A stretch of DNA of 64,000 nt, from NCBI RefSeq assembly GCF_900100605.1, contig NZ_FNCN01000008.1, forward strand, positions 226,650 through 290,649. Direction: 5' to 3'. Numbering within the stretch: the stretch's first letter is position 1; the number at the start of each line of letters is the position of its first letter. The stretch comes from Sinosporangium album. GTDB lineage: Bacteria > Actinomycetota > Actinomycetes > Streptosporangiales > Streptosporangiaceae. Shown here piece after piece: positions 1 through 8,975 of the stretch. Position numbers and translations under genes: made by a program. Under the pieces are notes generated by a model. The model ran no database searches. It was not told where the DNA came from and saw only the letters and a program-made list of their open reading frames with translations.

Positions 1-1
1 G

Positions 2-75
2 GCCGACCTGCTCTTCGGGGACGGCGACAAGGGCCTGGCCCTTGCGTGCTCGCCCCGCCGGTTCAAGGAAGACGC

Positions 76-79
<4 letters not shown>
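2..79 (+). CDS. thiO: C-terminal end of glycine oxidase ThiO (partial)
   Basis: Only the last 25 codons are inside the window; the rest lies upstream. The tail reads ...ACSPRRFKEDA and its stop overlaps the thiS start as ATGA. ThiO oxidises glycine to the imine used for the thiamine thiazole ring. The name rests mainly on position, because thiO-thiS-thiG is the usual actinobacterial order, and on a plausible FAD-oxidoreductase tail. The fragment is too short for an independent assignment. Confidence 0.55.
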
Positions 80-1024
<945 letters not shown>

Positions 1025-1117
1025 AGGGAGCTTTGTCGGATTTTTGAGGCGGCAGCTTGGCATCGCTTTGCGACCGCCGGGCTCTACCCTCACGGAAACG
1101 CCCGTAAACTCTGGCAC

Positions 1118-3154
1118 GTGGACACGACCGATGCCGACGCCCTAGTCGGGCGACTCCTCGACGGGCGCTATCGCGTCGAGTCAAGAGTGGCCCAAGGTGG
1201 GATGGCCACGGTCTACGTCGCGCTCGACGTGCGACTCGACCGCACGGTCGCGGTGAAGGTCATGCACGGCACCCTGTCGGCGGACCCGAGCTTCGTGCGC
1301 CGGTTCATCGGCGAGGCGAAGTCCGTGGCCAGCCTCTCCCACCCCAACATCGTGCAGGTCTTCGACCAGGGCACCGACGGTGCCACGGTCTACCTCTCGA
1401 TGGAATACGTGCCGGGCCGCACCCTGCGCGACGTCCTGCGCTCGCGGGGCCGCCTGCCGGCCCGCGACGCGCTGGAGCTCATGATCCCCGTGCTGGCCGC
1501 GCTCGGCTCGGCCCACCAGGCCGGGCTCGTGCACCGCGACGTCAAGCCGGAGAACGTGCTGCTCGCCGACGACGGCAGGGTCAAGGTCGTGGACTTCGGC
1601 CTGGCCCGCGCCGTCGCCGCCTCCAACCAGACCCGCACGGGGCTGATGATCGGCACGATCGGCTACATGTCGCCCGAGCAGGTGACCACCGGGGTCGTCG
1701 ACGCGCGCAGCGACGTCTACGCGGCGGGCGTCATGCTCTTCGAGCTGCTGACCGGGCGCCAGCCGTACGAGGGCGAGTCGCCCATGGCGGTCGCCTACAA
1801 GCACGTGCACGACTCGGTGCCCCCGCCCTCGACCCTGGTGCCGGAGCTCCCGCCGGAGGTCGACACGCTGGTGGCCCACGCCACCCAGCGGGAGGCCGCC
1901 GATCGGCCCGCCGACGCCACGGCCCTGCTCGTGGCCGCGGTCGAGGCGCACCGCACGCTGCCCCGCGACAGCGGGATGCGGCCGCTCTACCAGACGGTGA
2001 TCCCCAACCGGCATTCCGCCTCGGGAGCGTCCACCGGCGCGCGTTCCATGCCGGTGTCGGCGCCCGTGCCCGACGCCACCAGCGTGATGCCCAGCGGCGC
2101 CATGCCGGGAGCCCCCGTCTCCGCGAGCCCGGTGCCCGGCGCGCCCGGCACCGGGGCCCGTGCGGTCCCCGGCCCCAACCACACCCTCATCCAGCCGAAG
2201 GGCGCCATCCCCCCCACGGCCCCGCCCCCCGCCGCTCCCGCCAAGCGTCGTTCCCAAGCCAACTGGTTCCTCATCGGCCTCGCCGCCGTCATGGTCGTGG
2301 CCGTGGGGGCGACCGGCTACTGGTTCTCCCGGGCCGAGGTCGTCAAGGTGCCCTACCTGCTCGGCAAGAACCTCTCGGTGGCCAAGAGCGAGGCCCTCCA
2401 GCGGGGTTTCGTCGTCGACGTCCTCCAGTCCGAGCACGACAACACCGTCGGCGAGGGCAAGGTGCTGCGCACCGACCCGGTGGCCAACGCCGAGGTCGAG
2501 GCGGGCTCCACCATCAAGCTGGTGCCCTCGTCCGGGCCCGTCCGCGTGATCGTGCCCAACATCGCCGGGCTCAGCGAGGCCGAGGCGCGCGTGCGCATCG
2601 CCGACGTGGGCCTCACCGTCGACGAGATCTCCCGCATCCCCGACAAGTCCGTGCCGCGCGACAAGGTCATGCGCACGAGCCCCCAGATCGGGTCCAAGAT
2701 CCGCAAGGGCGCCAAGGTCGACCTGGTGATCAGCGCGGGCCTGGTGATGCCCGACGTGACCGGCATGCTCCGCGAGCAGGCCGAGCAGATCCTCCGCGAG
2801 CAGGGCTACAACGTGGAGATCATCGAGCAGGAGGACGCCGCCCAGCCCGGCACCGTCATCGCCCAGTCCCCGCAGCCCAAGGCCGAGGTCAACCCGGGAC
2901 ATGCCACCCGCCTCACCGTGTCCAAGGGCTCCGGCTTCCGCTGGCCGTGGGACGCCGACGACGACGACTCCGTCGACGGCTTCATCACCATCCCCAGCGT
3001 CCTGTTCAAGAACGTGCACGACGCCCAGAAGGAGCTCCAGGCCGCCGGTCTGAAGGTCAAGACCCGCAAGGTGTACGGCACAGGCCAGGTCAGAGCCCAA
3101 CGCCCCATCGGCAACGTGGTGCCCCCGGGCACCGAGGTCCAGATCTGGCACTAG
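1118..3154 (+). CDS. Membrane serine/threonine protein kinase with PASTA repeats
   Basis: A 678-residue Hanks-type receptor kinase starting at GTG. The N-terminal kinase domain has the glycine loop AQGGMATVY, Lys47 in VAVKVMH, the catalytic HRD (139-141) in VHRDVKPENVLL and DFG (159-161). A Pro/Ala/Gly-rich linker leads to one transmembrane helix near residue 390 (FLIGLAAVMVVAVGATGYW). About four extracellular PASTA repeats follow, with cores such as VPYLLGKNLSVAKSEAL and MPDVTGMLREQAEQIL. PASTA domains bind peptidoglycan or lipid II in relatives, so a role in cell-wall signalling is likely. The position before a DAHP synthase region resembles pknL of M. tuberculosis, although PknL lacks PASTA repeats. 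An IS element is inserted exactly at the stop codon and leaves the protein intact. Confidence 0.93.
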   Translation: MDTTDADALVGRLLDGRYRVESRVAQGGMATVYVALDVRLDRTVAVKVMHGTLSADPSFVRRFIGEAKSVASLSHPNIVQVFDQGTDGATVYLSMEYVPGRTLRDVLRSRGRLPARDALELMIPVLAALGSAHQAGLVHRDVKPENVLLADDGRVKVVDFGLARAVAASNQTRTGLMIGTIGYMSPEQVTTGVVDARSDVYAAGVMLFELLTGRQPYEGESPMAVAYKHVHDSVPPPSTLVPELPPEVDTLVAHATQREAADRPADATALLVAAVEAHRTLPRDSGMRPLYQTVIPNRHSASGASTGARSMPVSAPVPDATSVMPSGAMPGAPVSASPVPGAPGTGARAVPGPNHTLIQPKGAIPPTAPPPAAPAKRRSQANWFLIGLAAVMVVAVGATGYWFSRAEVVKVPYLLGKNLSVAKSEALQRGFVVDVLQSEHDNTVGEGKVLRTDPVANAEVEAGSTIKLVPSSGPVRVIVPNIAGLSEAEARVRIADVGLTVDEISRIPDKSVPRDKVMRTSPQIGSKIRKGAKVDLVISAGLVMPDVTGMLREQAEQILREQGYNVEIIEQEDAAQPGTVIAQSPQPKAEVNPGHATRLTVSKGSGFRWPWDADDDDSVDGFITIPSVLFKNVHDAQKELQAAGLKVKTRKVYGTGQVRAQRPIGNVVPPGTEVQIWH

Positions 3155-4264
3155 GAGCTGTTTGGAGTTCGGATCTAGGTGAGAACCCGGTGGCGGGCCG
3201 ACCGGAGCTGGTAGAACTCGGACGTGGCGCGCTTCGATGTGACAGATGCCGAGTGGGCGTTGATCGAGCCGCACCTGCCGGTGGCGGCCACCGGGCCGCT
3301 GCCGCGGCGGGTGCGTGACCAGTTCAACGGGATCCTGTGGCGGTTCCGCACCGGATCCGGCTGGCGCGACGTCCCCGAACGCTACGGGCCCTGGTCCACG
3401 CTCTACTCCCGGTTCAGCGGCTGGGCCAAGGCCGGGGTGTTCCAGGGGCTGATGGACGCGCTGATCGCCGAGGCCGCAGCGCGCGGGCGGGTCGGGCTGG
3501 AGCTGGTCAGCGTGGACTCCACGATCGTGCGGGCGCATCAGGAGTCGGCCGGGCTGGCGGTCGCCGGGGAGACCCTGGATGCGCTGGAGCAGGCCCTGAC
3601 CGAGGAAAAGGGGGCTCCGCTTCCGGAGCAGCCGCCGGTGCTGCGGGTGATGCGCCGCAGGTCGCGCCCGGCGCGGACGACACGGACGCGTCGTCGGGCC
3701 GGGATCGTGCCGCCACACGGCGGCGCCGCAAGGCCCGGGCCAAGGCTGCCGGGCTCGGCCGGTCCCGGGGCGGGCTGAGCAGCAAGATCCATGCCGCGGT
3801 CGACGCCGCCGGGCTGCCTCCGGCCTTTGTGCTCACGCCCGGGCAGGCCGCCGACTGCCCGCGGTTCACCACCGTCTTGGACAGGATCCGCATCCCCGGC
3901 CCGGCCGGCCGGCCTCGGACCCGCCCTGCCGCGGTGGCCGCGGACAAGGCCTACTCCTCCAAGGCCAACCGCGCCTACCTGCGCCGCCGCCGGATCGCCG
4001 CGGTCATCCCGGAGAAGGCCGACCAGCAGGCCAACCGGAAGAAGAAGGGGTCAGCCGGCGGGAGGCCCGTCGGGTTCGATCCGGAGCGCTACCGGCAGCG
4101 CAGCACCGTCGAGCGCTGCTTCCAGAAGATCAAGACCTGGCGCGGCCTGGCCACCCGCTACGACAAAGCCCCGGAAAGCTACGAGGCCGGACTCTACCTG
4201 CGAGGCTCGATCATGTGGCTGAAACTCCTCACCTCCATCACATGATCCGAACTCCAAACAGCTC
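3155..4264 (+). mobile_element. Intact IS5-family (IS427-like) insertion sequence
   Basis: An 1110-bp element with perfect 21-bp terminal inverted repeats. The left end begins GAGCTGTTTGGAGTTC and the right end finishes GAACTCCAAACAGCTC. Both ends are flanked by CTAG (3151-3154 and 4265-4268), which is the expected target duplication for IS427-type elements. One transposase gene is split over two frames inside it. The left CTAG contains the stop codon of the kinase gene. The intact ends and matching duplication suggest a fairly recent insertion. Confidence 0.92.
3224..4245 (+). CDS. IS5-family DDE transposase, two frames joined by -1 frameshift
   Basis: The first frame (GTG start, MARFDVTDAEWALIEPHLP, open to 3778) holds the N-terminal IS5 domain and the first catalytic Asp in VSVDSTIVRAHQ. 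The C-terminal half lies in the -1 frame and runs to the TGA at 4243-4245. It carries the second Asp in VAADKAYSS and the Y-(2)-R-(3)-E-(6)-K signature in YRQRSTVERCFQKIK. The frames overlap, and a slippery run AAAAGGGGG at 3606-3614, read as A-AAG-GGG, is the likely shift site. The fused protein would be about 340 residues. The stop codon sits at the edge of the right terminal repeat. An ordinary inactivating frameshift cannot be excluded, but the two-frame layout is normal for this IS group. Confidence 0.88.
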
Positions 4265-4296
4265 CTAGCTCGGGCGATAGTTGCGGTCACCACGGG

Positions 4297-5295
4297 CTAC
4301 ACCGAGGCAATGGACGGGTTATGCCGAGAAGTCATCCAGTCCAACTGGGCACGCAAGCCTTCGAGCAGGTTTGTGGAGGGGGTCCAGCCGAGTAGTCGGC
4401 GCGCTGTGCTGGTGTCGGCGCAGGTAGTGGTGACGTCTCCGCTTCGGGCGGTCTCGGACCGGATGGAGATCCTTCCAGCGGTGAGCTGGCGGACGTGCTC
4501 GACGACGTCGCGTAGCGCTGTTTGGCCGCCGCCACCGACATTGATCACACTGTGCGACAGGAGTGCGCTACCAGCGGCGACGGTCGCGGTGATGGCGTCG
4601 TCGACGAAGGTGAAGTCTCGCCTCTGGTTGCCGTCCCCGTAGAGGGTGATGGGCTGTTCGGTGGTTGCGGCCTTCAGAAGGCGTTGGATGAACATGTCCT
4701 CACGCTGGCGGGGGCCGTACACGGTGAAGTATCGGAGGGCGACGACGGTAGTGGCGCAGTCGCGTCGTGCCGCGTGGGCCAGGCACAGTTGTTCTTCGGC
4801 GAGCTTGGTGACCGCGTACGGCGAGGCGGGCCGTGGGTGGTCGGTTTCGCTGCTGGGCCGGTTGGTGGCGGAGCCGTACACGCTGGAGGAGGAGGCGACG
4901 ACCAGCCGCGGGACGCGCAGGCGGGTCACGGCGTGCATGAGGCGTTGGGTGGCGGTGATGTTGGAGGCCACATAGTCGTCGAAGTCGGCCCCCCATGAGG
5001 GGTGGACTCCCGGGATTCCGGCCAGGTGGAAGACGACATCGGCGCCGGGCAGCAGGGGTTCTATCGCACAGGTCCGCAGGTCGCCGGTGACGAAGATGAA
5101 GCGGGGGTCGTGGCGGACGTCGGCGAGGTTGAGATACGCGCCTCGGTGGAAGACAGGGTCGCGCCGGTCGATGCCGATGACATCGACGCCTTGGGCGAGC
5201 AGTGTCTGGCATAGGTGCGAGCCGAGGAATCCGGCGGCTCCGGTGACGACGGCTCGCGTGGGGCGGGGGTAGGTTTGGGGGACCGTTGAGTGCAT
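4297..5295 (-). CDS. NAD-dependent sugar-nucleotide epimerase/dehydratase
   Basis: A 332-residue extended short-chain dehydrogenase of the GalE/UDP-glucuronate epimerase type. It has the Rossmann motif TGAAGFLG (18-25), an acidic NAD-ribose residue in GIDRRD, the catalytic Ser cluster ASSSSVYG (135-141) and Tyr160-x3-Lys164 in SPYAVTK. Expected activity is epimerisation or dehydration of an NDP-sugar. The start at MHSTVPQ is preceded by GGAGG; a longer in-frame start would run into the upstream gene. It is the last gene of the nine-gene operon, 13 bases after the phosphotransferase, and probably supplies the sugar donor for the operon's glycosyltransferase. Only 28 bases separate its stop from the IS duplication. 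Confidence 0.85.
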   Translation of the reverse strand: MHSTVPQTYPRPTRAVVTGAAGFLGSHLCQTLLAQGVDVIGIDRRDPVFHRGAYLNLADVRHDPRFIFVTGDLRTCAIEPLLPGADVVFHLAGIPGVHPSWGADFDDYVASNITATQRLMHAVTRLRVPRLVVASSSSVYGSATNRPSSETDHPRPASPYAVTKLAEEQLCLAHAARRDCATTVVALRYFTVYGPRQREDMFIQRLLKAATTEQPITLYGDGNQRRDFTFVDDAITATVAAGSALLSHSVINVGGGGQTALRDVVEHVRQLTAGRISIRSETARSGDVTTTCADTSTARRLLGWTPSTNLLEGLRAQLDWMTSRHNPSIASV

Positions 5296-5308
5296 GGGCG
5301 TCCTCCGG

Positions 5309-6151
5309 TTAGTACAGGTGGGTGAGGAGCAATCGGCCGTGGGCCACAAGTTTGGGGGCATTGGTCTCGTAGCCGCGTACGAGCGCGGTGACGGCTTCCA
5401 GAGCTTCGAAGCGGTGGAGGAGTTCCTGCTCTTCTGGACTGGGGTGGTGGCCGTAGCCGTCGAAGAAGGCGTCTCGCAGGGCGGGTGCCTGCCGCCAGTG
5501 GCGGTGGTGAAGTCGGGCGAAGTCGCGGATGCGTGCGTCGAGTCGGGTGTGCTCGAAGTCGACCGCGATCACATCCCGGCCGGGGCCGATGATCCAGTTG
5601 CGCGGCTGGTAATCCAGATGGCAGATCGCGCTGTCGACGACGATGCCGTCGAGCTCGTCGGCGCGCCGAAGTAATGCGTGGAGCTCGCTGGCGGTGATCA
5701 ATGACGCGTGGTGGGCGCGGGTCGCCCACCACCGCATCCGTTCAGCAAGGTAAGCGGAGACGTCTGAGTTCGGGTGCGGGCCGGGGAAAGCTTGGTGGAG
5801 CAGCCGTAGGACGTGACCGGCCGCGTGGTGGGCGTGGCGCTCGGCTGGTGACCCGGGCGGGCCTTGGCTGGGGCGATGACCCGATACAGCGGTGAGCAGC
5901 AGACACTGGCTGCCAGGGTCTGCGGCGATCAGGTGAGGGGCGTGGTCGCCGAGGGCGGGCGCCCATGCGGTGTAGGCACGCGCTTCCGTCTCGAACCTGA
6001 CGGGACTGCTGTGGTGCTTGAGGACGGAGCGCTCCCCGCTGGCGTCTTCTAGGAACTGCACATAGGGCGGTAGATCGATGCGGGTGATGGCCGTGACGGG
6101 TCCGAGATGCCGGTGGACGAAGCCGAGTGCGTCCTCCGCCGTGATGTTCAT
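5309..6151 (-). CDS. APH-fold phosphotransferase (small-molecule kinase)
   Basis: A 280-residue protein of the aminoglycoside phosphotransferase/choline kinase superfamily. The Brenner-type catalytic loop is ICHLDYQPRNW (catalytic Asp, downstream Asn), followed by the metal-binding VIAVDFEHT. An N-lobe lysine is likely in RSVLKHH. It would phosphorylate a hydroxyl on a small substrate. The start ATG overlaps the upstream phosphatase stop by four bases (ATGA). Given the setting, a pathway intermediate is a more likely substrate than an aminoglycoside drug, but the substrate cannot be read from sequence. Confidence 0.8.
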   Translation of the reverse strand: MNITAEDALGFVHRHLGPVTAITRIDLPPYVQFLEDASGERSVLKHHSSPVRFETEARAYTAWAPALGDHAPHLIAADPGSQCLLLTAVSGHRPSQGPPGSPAERHAHHAAGHVLRLLHQAFPGPHPNSDVSAYLAERMRWWATRAHHASLITASELHALLRRADELDGIVVDSAICHLDYQPRNWIIGPGRDVIAVDFEHTRLDARIRDFARLHHRHWRQAPALRDAFFDGYGHHPSPEEQELLHRFEALEAVTALVRGYETNAPKLVAHGRLLLTHLY

Positions 6152-6795
6152 GACGCCTCCTGGTCAGGCAGGTGGGCGGTGTCGTTGTGGGTGTAAAGCA
6201 TCCATCGTTCGTCGTCGAAGCGGTTGCGGTGTAACTGCCAGTGGGTGAGGGAGGCGTGGTCGACGGTGAAGCCTGCTGTGAGGTCGGGTCGTAGGCGCAG
6301 GAGGAGGGTGTGCGCGGCCAGGACGGTCTCCCCATGGGCGGCCAGCAGGACGCGCCCTCCTTGGTGGTCGCGAATCAGACTCGATAAGACGGTGCCGACG
6401 CGCTGGAGATAGCCGTTCCAGGTGTCGGAGCCGGGCGCCCAAGGCAGGTCGGGATGGACATGCGAGCCGCCGCGGAAGGCGGTCTTCACCTCGTACCACG
6501 GCTTGCCGTCCGCGTCGCCGTGTCGTGGCCCGTCCAAACCGTTGGCGATGACCAGGGGGAGGCCGATGGCCTGGGCCAGGATGGAGCCGCTCTCCTGCAG
6601 CCTCGGCCGTGGCCCGGCGTAGAGGTGGGTGAACGGGCGCCTCTGATGAGAGATGGCGAGCCGCTCGGCGGCCAGGATCATCTGCCGACGGCCGAGGTCG
6701 GTCAGGCCGGTGCAGGTGCGGGGGCCACCGACAACGCCGTCGGCGTTGCATTGGGCTTGACCGTGCCGTACGAAGATCAATTCGGTGACGATCAC
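6148..6795 (-). CDS. Histidine phosphatase superfamily protein
   Basis: A 215-residue member of the phosphoglycerate-mutase-like clan. The signature LIFVRHGQAQCNADG has the phospho-accepting His in RHG, and LLAAHGETVLA supplies the second catalytic His region. The start is GTG overlapping the upstream stop (GTGA); a start 12 codons earlier lacks support. Family members hydrolyse phosphate monoesters of sugars, nucleotides or cobalamin precursors. In this operon it could remove a phosphate from a nucleotide or sugar intermediate, next to two kinase-like genes. The substrate is unknown. Confidence 0.82.
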   Translation of the reverse strand: MIVTELIFVRHGQAQCNADGVVGGPRTCTGLTDLGRRQMILAAERLAISHQRRPFTHLYAGPRPRLQESGSILAQAIGLPLVIANGLDGPRHGDADGKPWYEVKTAFRGGSHVHPDLPWAPGSDTWNGYLQRVGTVLSSLIRDHQGGRVLLAAHGETVLAAHTLLLRLRPDLTAGFTVDHASLTHWQLHRNRFDDERWMLYTHNDTAHLPDQEAS

Positions 6796-7547
6796 AGCAG
6801 GTTCTCCGCGACGGGTCGGACGTCGGACCACAGGTATCGGTAGCCGCCCCGGCCCTGGTAGGGGCGGGTGAGCAGGTCGTGTATCTCGGCGTAGTCCAGG
6901 AGCTGGCTGAGCGCGACCGGTGTCACGGCGCCGGCGAGGAGAGGCTGGTTGTAGGCGGTCAGCGCGCCGGTGAAGGTGCCAATCGGGAGCGGGCCGTGCG
7001 TCATGGCCAGGGTGACGAGCAGCTTGGCCAGGTCATAGCCGAATGGCGCGAGGGTGAGATCGTCGACGTCAACCATGACGGGTTCGCTACCCGCCGTCAT
7101 GAGCACGTTGCGCGGGTTGGTGTCCTTGTAGAAGGCGACCCGCGTCGCCGGGTCCAGGTTCAGCAGCGGCAAGACCGCGGCGACCTCCTGGGAGCTGGCA
7201 TAGCCGTCGCGTTCACGCTGTCGCAGAGCGGCCAGGCGCGGGGCCACAAAGGCGGTCAGGGATCGGCTGCTGGCCAGCGGGTGCGGACGGTTCAGGTGCG
7301 CGCGGTGCAGGTCGCTCGCCCACGCCGCAGTGTGCGCATGGCCGAGGGCTGCGGCCACCGCAGGCGCGTCGTTCACCTGGGCATGACGTCCGTCGACGAA
7401 TCCGAAGTCGATGCTGGTGGTGTGCACGGCCAGGATGGGCGGTAGTCGGAGTGGTTGCGCCTGCTGGTTCAGCCAGGCGTGATGGGCGACTGCCTGGCAA
7501 ACCGCCTCGCGGCCGGAGTAGGACTTAGTGAAGGTGGCGAGGGTCAT
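6792..7547 (-). CDS. Divergent APH-fold phosphotransferase-like protein
   Basis: A 251-residue protein weakly like aminoglycoside phosphotransferases. The catalytic loop reads FYKDTNPRNVLM: the catalytic Asp and Asn remain, but the usual His-Gly before the Asp is Tyr-Lys. The metal-binding motif is probably MVDVDDLTLAPFGYDLAKLL. The N-terminal nucleotide-binding lobe seems short (TKSYSGREA). ATGA overlaps with both neighbours show co-translation. It is a second small-molecule kinase of the operon or a diverged subunit. I would not predict its substrate. Confidence 0.68.
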   Translation of the reverse strand: MTLATFTKSYSGREAVCQAVAHHAWLNQQAQPLRLPPILAVHTTSIDFGFVDGRHAQVNDAPAVAAALGHAHTAAWASDLHRAHLNRPHPLASSRSLTAFVAPRLAALRQRERDGYASSQEVAAVLPLLNLDPATRVAFYKDTNPRNVLMTAGSEPVMVDVDDLTLAPFGYDLAKLLVTLAMTHGPLPIGTFTGALTAYNQPLLAGAVTPVALSQLLDYAEIHDLLTRPYQGRGGYRYLWSDVRPVAENLL

Positions 7548-8398
7548 GTGCGCCTGCTTCGGGTAGCGACAACGTAGGTGATCGTGGAGAGGGCTCTCAT
7601 GGGACGCTCGCGTGTGTGGCGATGGAGCGCTGCGGCTATCGCTTCTGGGCGTCCGCTGAGCTCGGCTGGCAAGTGATATTTGGGGTTGGTAGCCAGGTAG
7701 GCCGCCACGTGGTCCAGTCCCGCAAAGACGAACTCGTGCTGCTCATGCTCGATGTGGGTGACGGGGATGATCGGCGCGACCAGGTCGGCGAGGTTGCCGC
7801 TATGGGCACTGGTGTACAAGCTCGGCCGTTGAGCCGCGCCGGGGTCTAAGCCGGTCCCGGCGAGGAGATCGTCGAGGGCGCGGTAGCTGTCGGCGGACTT
7901 CGTCACCAAGATCGCGGTGCCGCCCGAGGCCAGGGTCCGGCCGAGCTCGGTGATCGCTGGGCGGGGGTCAGGGGCGTGATAGAGGCAGAACGCGGCCACG
8001 ACGAGGTCGCAGGAAGCATCCGGAAACGGCAGGGCGTGGAAGTCGGCGCGCAGGTAGGCCACCGCTGTACAGGCCCCAGCCTGGATCGCGGGTTCGACAC
8101 GACCGCGAGCATCGGAGAGCATCGCCATCGAGGCGTCGACGAGTGCCAGGGCGCGCGGCTGAAGCCGTTCGATGAGGATACGGCTGCTGGTTCCCCTGCC
8201 ACAGCCGACGTCGGCGACGGTCGCCTTGGAAGGAGTGGCGAGGCGGTTGAGGGCCAGGTCGGCGATGACCTCGGCGACGGGCCGCCCACGGGTCTTGGCC
8301 TGATGCAGCGCTGAGGTACGCACGGCCAGCCGTGTGCCGTCGCGGTACAGCTCGGCGGTCGCGGCCAGGTCGGTGAAGGCGTTGCCGGTCCATGTCAT
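7544..8398 (-). CDS. SAM-dependent methyltransferase (class I)
   Basis: A 284-residue Rossmann-fold methyltransferase. Motif I is VADVGCGRGT (61-70), an acidic residue follows in ALVDASMAML, and motif IV is CDLVVAAFCLYHAPDP. The pattern matches the Methyltransf_11/25 groups acting on small molecules. The start at MTWTGNAF was chosen because earlier in-frame codons run into the kinase gene; the ribosome site is weak. It sits 49 bases after the P-loop kinase and overlaps the next gene by ATGA. Expected role: O-, N- or C-methylation of the pathway product. Confidence 0.82.
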   Translation of the reverse strand: MTWTGNAFTDLAATAELYRDGTRLAVRTSALHQAKTRGRPVAEVIADLALNRLATPSKATVADVGCGRGTSSRILIERLQPRALALVDASMAMLSDARGRVEPAIQAGACTAVAYLRADFHALPFPDASCDLVVAAFCLYHAPDPRPAITELGRTLASGGTAILVTKSADSYRALDDLLAGTGLDPGAAQRPSLYTSAHSGNLADLVAPIIPVTHIEHEQHEFVFAGLDHVAAYLATNPKYHLPAELSGRPEAIAAALHRHTRERPMRALSTITYVVATRSRRT

Positions 8399-8447
8399 GG
8401 GCAGCCTCGCCTGCGGGCTGGCCCGGAACGGCTCGGGCGGCGGCCGA

Positions 8448-8960
8448 CTACCGGTTGGCGGCCAGCTGTTGGAGCCAGCGCTTTGTCTGGGCACGGCTGT
8501 TCAGGAACATCACCTGCTTGCCGGTGCCATACTGGCTGATCTTCGCCAGAACCTGAGGGCGCATCTTTCGCCGGTAGGTGGCGACGTAGCGGACGACTCC
8601 CCAGTGAATGCGGTTGTAGACGCCTTGCTGGTGCTGTCCCGCGCCGTGCCGTACCTGGCGCGACAGGATGCCCCACAGAGCAGCCGGGGTGGAGACGTCC
8701 ATGATCACCACGGTGTCGCAGGCTTCCAGCCGGACGTGCAGGGAGGAGTTGTAGTTGCCGTCGATGACCCAGCTCGGCTCGGAGACGAGTTCGCGTTGGG
8801 CGGCCTCGAACTTCTCCGGTGGCAGCGTGTTCCACTCGTCGTCGAAGTAGACGGCGTCCAGATGGGTGACCGGCGCCTGGAGCAGGCGGCCGAGTTCGCG
8901 GGCAACGTGGGACTTGCCGCTGCCGCCGGACCCGACGACGGCGACCCGGTTCATCTGCAT
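8448..8960 (-). CDS. P-loop kinase of the adenylate-kinase/topology-modulation type
   Basis: A 170-residue P-loop protein with Walker A GSGGSGKS (10-17). A segment HLDAVYFDDEWNTLPPEKF and PSWVIDGNYNSSL are typical of proteins annotated as DNA topology modulation protein (FlaR) or adenylate-kinase-like. These are nucleotide or small-molecule kinases; the topology name is historical. Two ATG codons (MQM) are possible starts behind GTGGAG. In this operon it is a plausible nucleoside monophosphate kinase for a modified pyrimidine. Confidence 0.8.
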   Translation of the reverse strand: MQMNRVAVVGSGGSGKSHVARELGRLLQAPVTHLDAVYFDDEWNTLPPEKFEAAQRELVSEPSWVIDGNYNSSLHVRLEACDTVVIMDVSTPAALWGILSRQVRHGAGQHQQGVYNRIHWGVVRYVATYRRKMRPQVLAKISQYGTGKQVMFLNSRAQTKRWLQQLAANR

Positions 8961-8975
8961 GGCACTCCACGATAG

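Noticed and set aside
1181..3718. An 845-codon minus-strand frame
   Set aside because: Antisense to the kinase and transposase; low-complexity translation and no start signal.
5309..6151. Aminoglycoside resistance gene
   Set aside because: The fold is shared by many small-molecule kinases; the operon context argues for a biosynthetic role, and no resistance-specific motif was seen.
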